Source: an uncultured Actinomyces sp.
Lineage (GTDB): Bacteria; Actinomycetota; Actinomycetes; Actinomycetales; Actinomycetaceae
DNA length: 6,466 bases
NCBI GenBank assembly: GCA_900554605.1
Contig: USHU01000059.1
Span: forward strand, 1-6,466
Reading direction: 5' to 3'
The notes beneath the pieces were generated by a model. The model had not been told where the DNA came from and made no database searches. It was given only the letters and a program-made list of their open reading frames with translations. The translations under genes and the position numbers were made by a program. Below are positions 5,903-6,466 of the stretch, piece by piece (position 1 is the first letter of the stretch; each line of letters starts with the position of its first letter).

Positions 5903-6466
5903 ATGAGCGTCTTGAGCGAGCAACTGCTTTCCTTAGCCCCTCGAATTGAGGAACGAAGCCACAGTATTTTGGCCGAGCTCGCTAGCTCGATTGCCCCCTC
6001 TGAGCAGGTCACTCCCCTGCTAGAGATTTGCCATAAGAGCCTTGAGGAAGGTAAGCGTTTCCGCGCTTTCCTCGCTTTTGTCGGCGCAAGCCTCTTCACC
6101 CGTACCCCCATTGAAACTTTACCTTTGGATGATTTGGGCGCCTCACTTGAGCTCTACCAGGCAAGCGCGCTCGTCCACGATGACATCATCGACCACGCCC
6201 CCACGAGGCGCGGGAACCCCTCCGCGCATGCGGCTTTCTCTTCGTACCATCGTTCTTCCCATTTCCGAGGCGATAGTGAAGACTTCGGAATCAGTTCCGC
6301 GATCCTTGCCGGAGATCTCCTCTTCTCTGCAGCTGAATCCGCGATGATTCGTCAGTGCGAGAACCTGTCTCATTTCCGCGATCCCGTCATGCAGCTCTAC
6401 GCGCGCATGCACGCCGAGGTTGCAATTGGACAATTTCTCGATATTTCCGCCGAGCAGCGACCACTT
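5903..6466 (+). CDS. Polyprenyl diphosphate synthase (trans-isoprenyl), 3' end outside the window
   Basis: The first 188 codons of a class I trans-prenyltransferase, which condenses isopentenyl diphosphate onto an allylic diphosphate with Mg2+ to build carrier, quinone or carotenoid precursors. The first aspartate-rich motif is DDIID at 93-97, preceded by H92 and followed by RRGNPSAH at 102-109. EGKRFRAFL at 49-57 corresponds to the substrate-binding GGKRxR motif, with Glu for the first Gly. GDLLF (137-141) and the helix ending in AEVAIGQFLD (171-180) also match the family. The second Asp-rich motif lies beyond the window. Residues 4 and 5 before the first Asp are small (A89, S88), which in this family goes with products longer than farnesyl; geranylgeranyl or longer is inferred. 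The frame is open to the last base. It is divergent from the USP gene. Confidence 0.9.
   Translation, partial: MSVLSEQLLSLAPRIEERSHSILAELASSIAPSEQVTPLLEICHKSLEEGKRFRAFLAFVGASLFTRTPIETLPLDDLGASLELYQASALVHDDIIDHAPTRRGNPSAHAAFSSYHRSSHFRGDSEDFGISSAILAGDLLFSAAESAMIRQCENLSHFRDPVMQLYARMHAEVAIGQFLDISAEQRPL

Noticed and set aside
5842..6111. Long N-terminal extension of the USP frame up to 6111.
   Set aside because: It would be antisense to the start of the prenyl synthase, and the USP fold begins at the Met near 5832; the added residues show no domain.
6143..6433. Minus-strand open frame opposite the prenyl synthase.
   Set aside because: Shadow of the conserved DDIID-containing gene on the plus strand.
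1..6466. Mobile elements, CRISPR arrays, tRNA or rRNA genes, or a defence or secondary-metabolite system.
   Set aside because: No transposase, regularly spaced repeats, cloverleaf-like or rRNA-like sequence was seen; nearly all the window is accounted for by housekeeping genes.

Overview
The window is an ordinary chromosomal housekeeping segment, most likely from a moderate-GC actinobacterium. An Actinomycetaceae-like host is an inference, not something the sequence proves. The reasons are: an actinobacterial ParE-type topoisomerase subunit; a principal sigma factor with a long Lys/Ala/Glu-rich N-terminal extension of the HrdB/SigA kind; a small CxxC...CxxH protein of the DUF7455 family; and start codons that lack Shine-Dalgarno sequences but sit just behind -10 hexamers, as in leaderless actinobacterial mRNAs.

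Layout from left to right. Positions 1-78 hold nothing callable. parE fills 79-2187 on the minus strand. A 145-bp divergent intergenic region rich in short palindromes separates it from a plus-strand group: a 73-residue zinc-ribbon-like protein (2333-2554), then two tandem YbjN-domain paralogs (2614-3069 and 3088-3552). The YbjN pair appears to have its own promoter, whose -35 overlaps the stop codon of the zinc-ribbon gene. A perfect 19-bp hairpin at 3576-3616 lies between the convergent YbjN pair and sigA (3632-5317, minus strand). Upstream of sigA, on the same strand, is a universal-stress-protein-like gene (stop at 5425, start near 5841). Divergent from it, a polyprenyl diphosphate synthase gene starts at 5903 and runs off the window end.

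How the genes relate. sigA, the DUF7455-like gene and parE lying close together is a known actinobacterial arrangement (for example around hrdB in Streptomyces). SigA directs bulk transcription, ParE with a ParC partner decatenates chromosomes, and the prenyl synthase supplies isoprenoid chains. The two YbjN proteins and the USP protein are the poorly understood members.

I did not find a convincing new biological system. The items most worth checking are regulatory: two starts with matching leaderless geometry, a promoter with an inverted repeat in its spacer, a duplicated 13-14-bp element in the USP/prenyl synthase divergent promoter, an uncertain sigA start, and a terminator-like hairpin without a U-tract.
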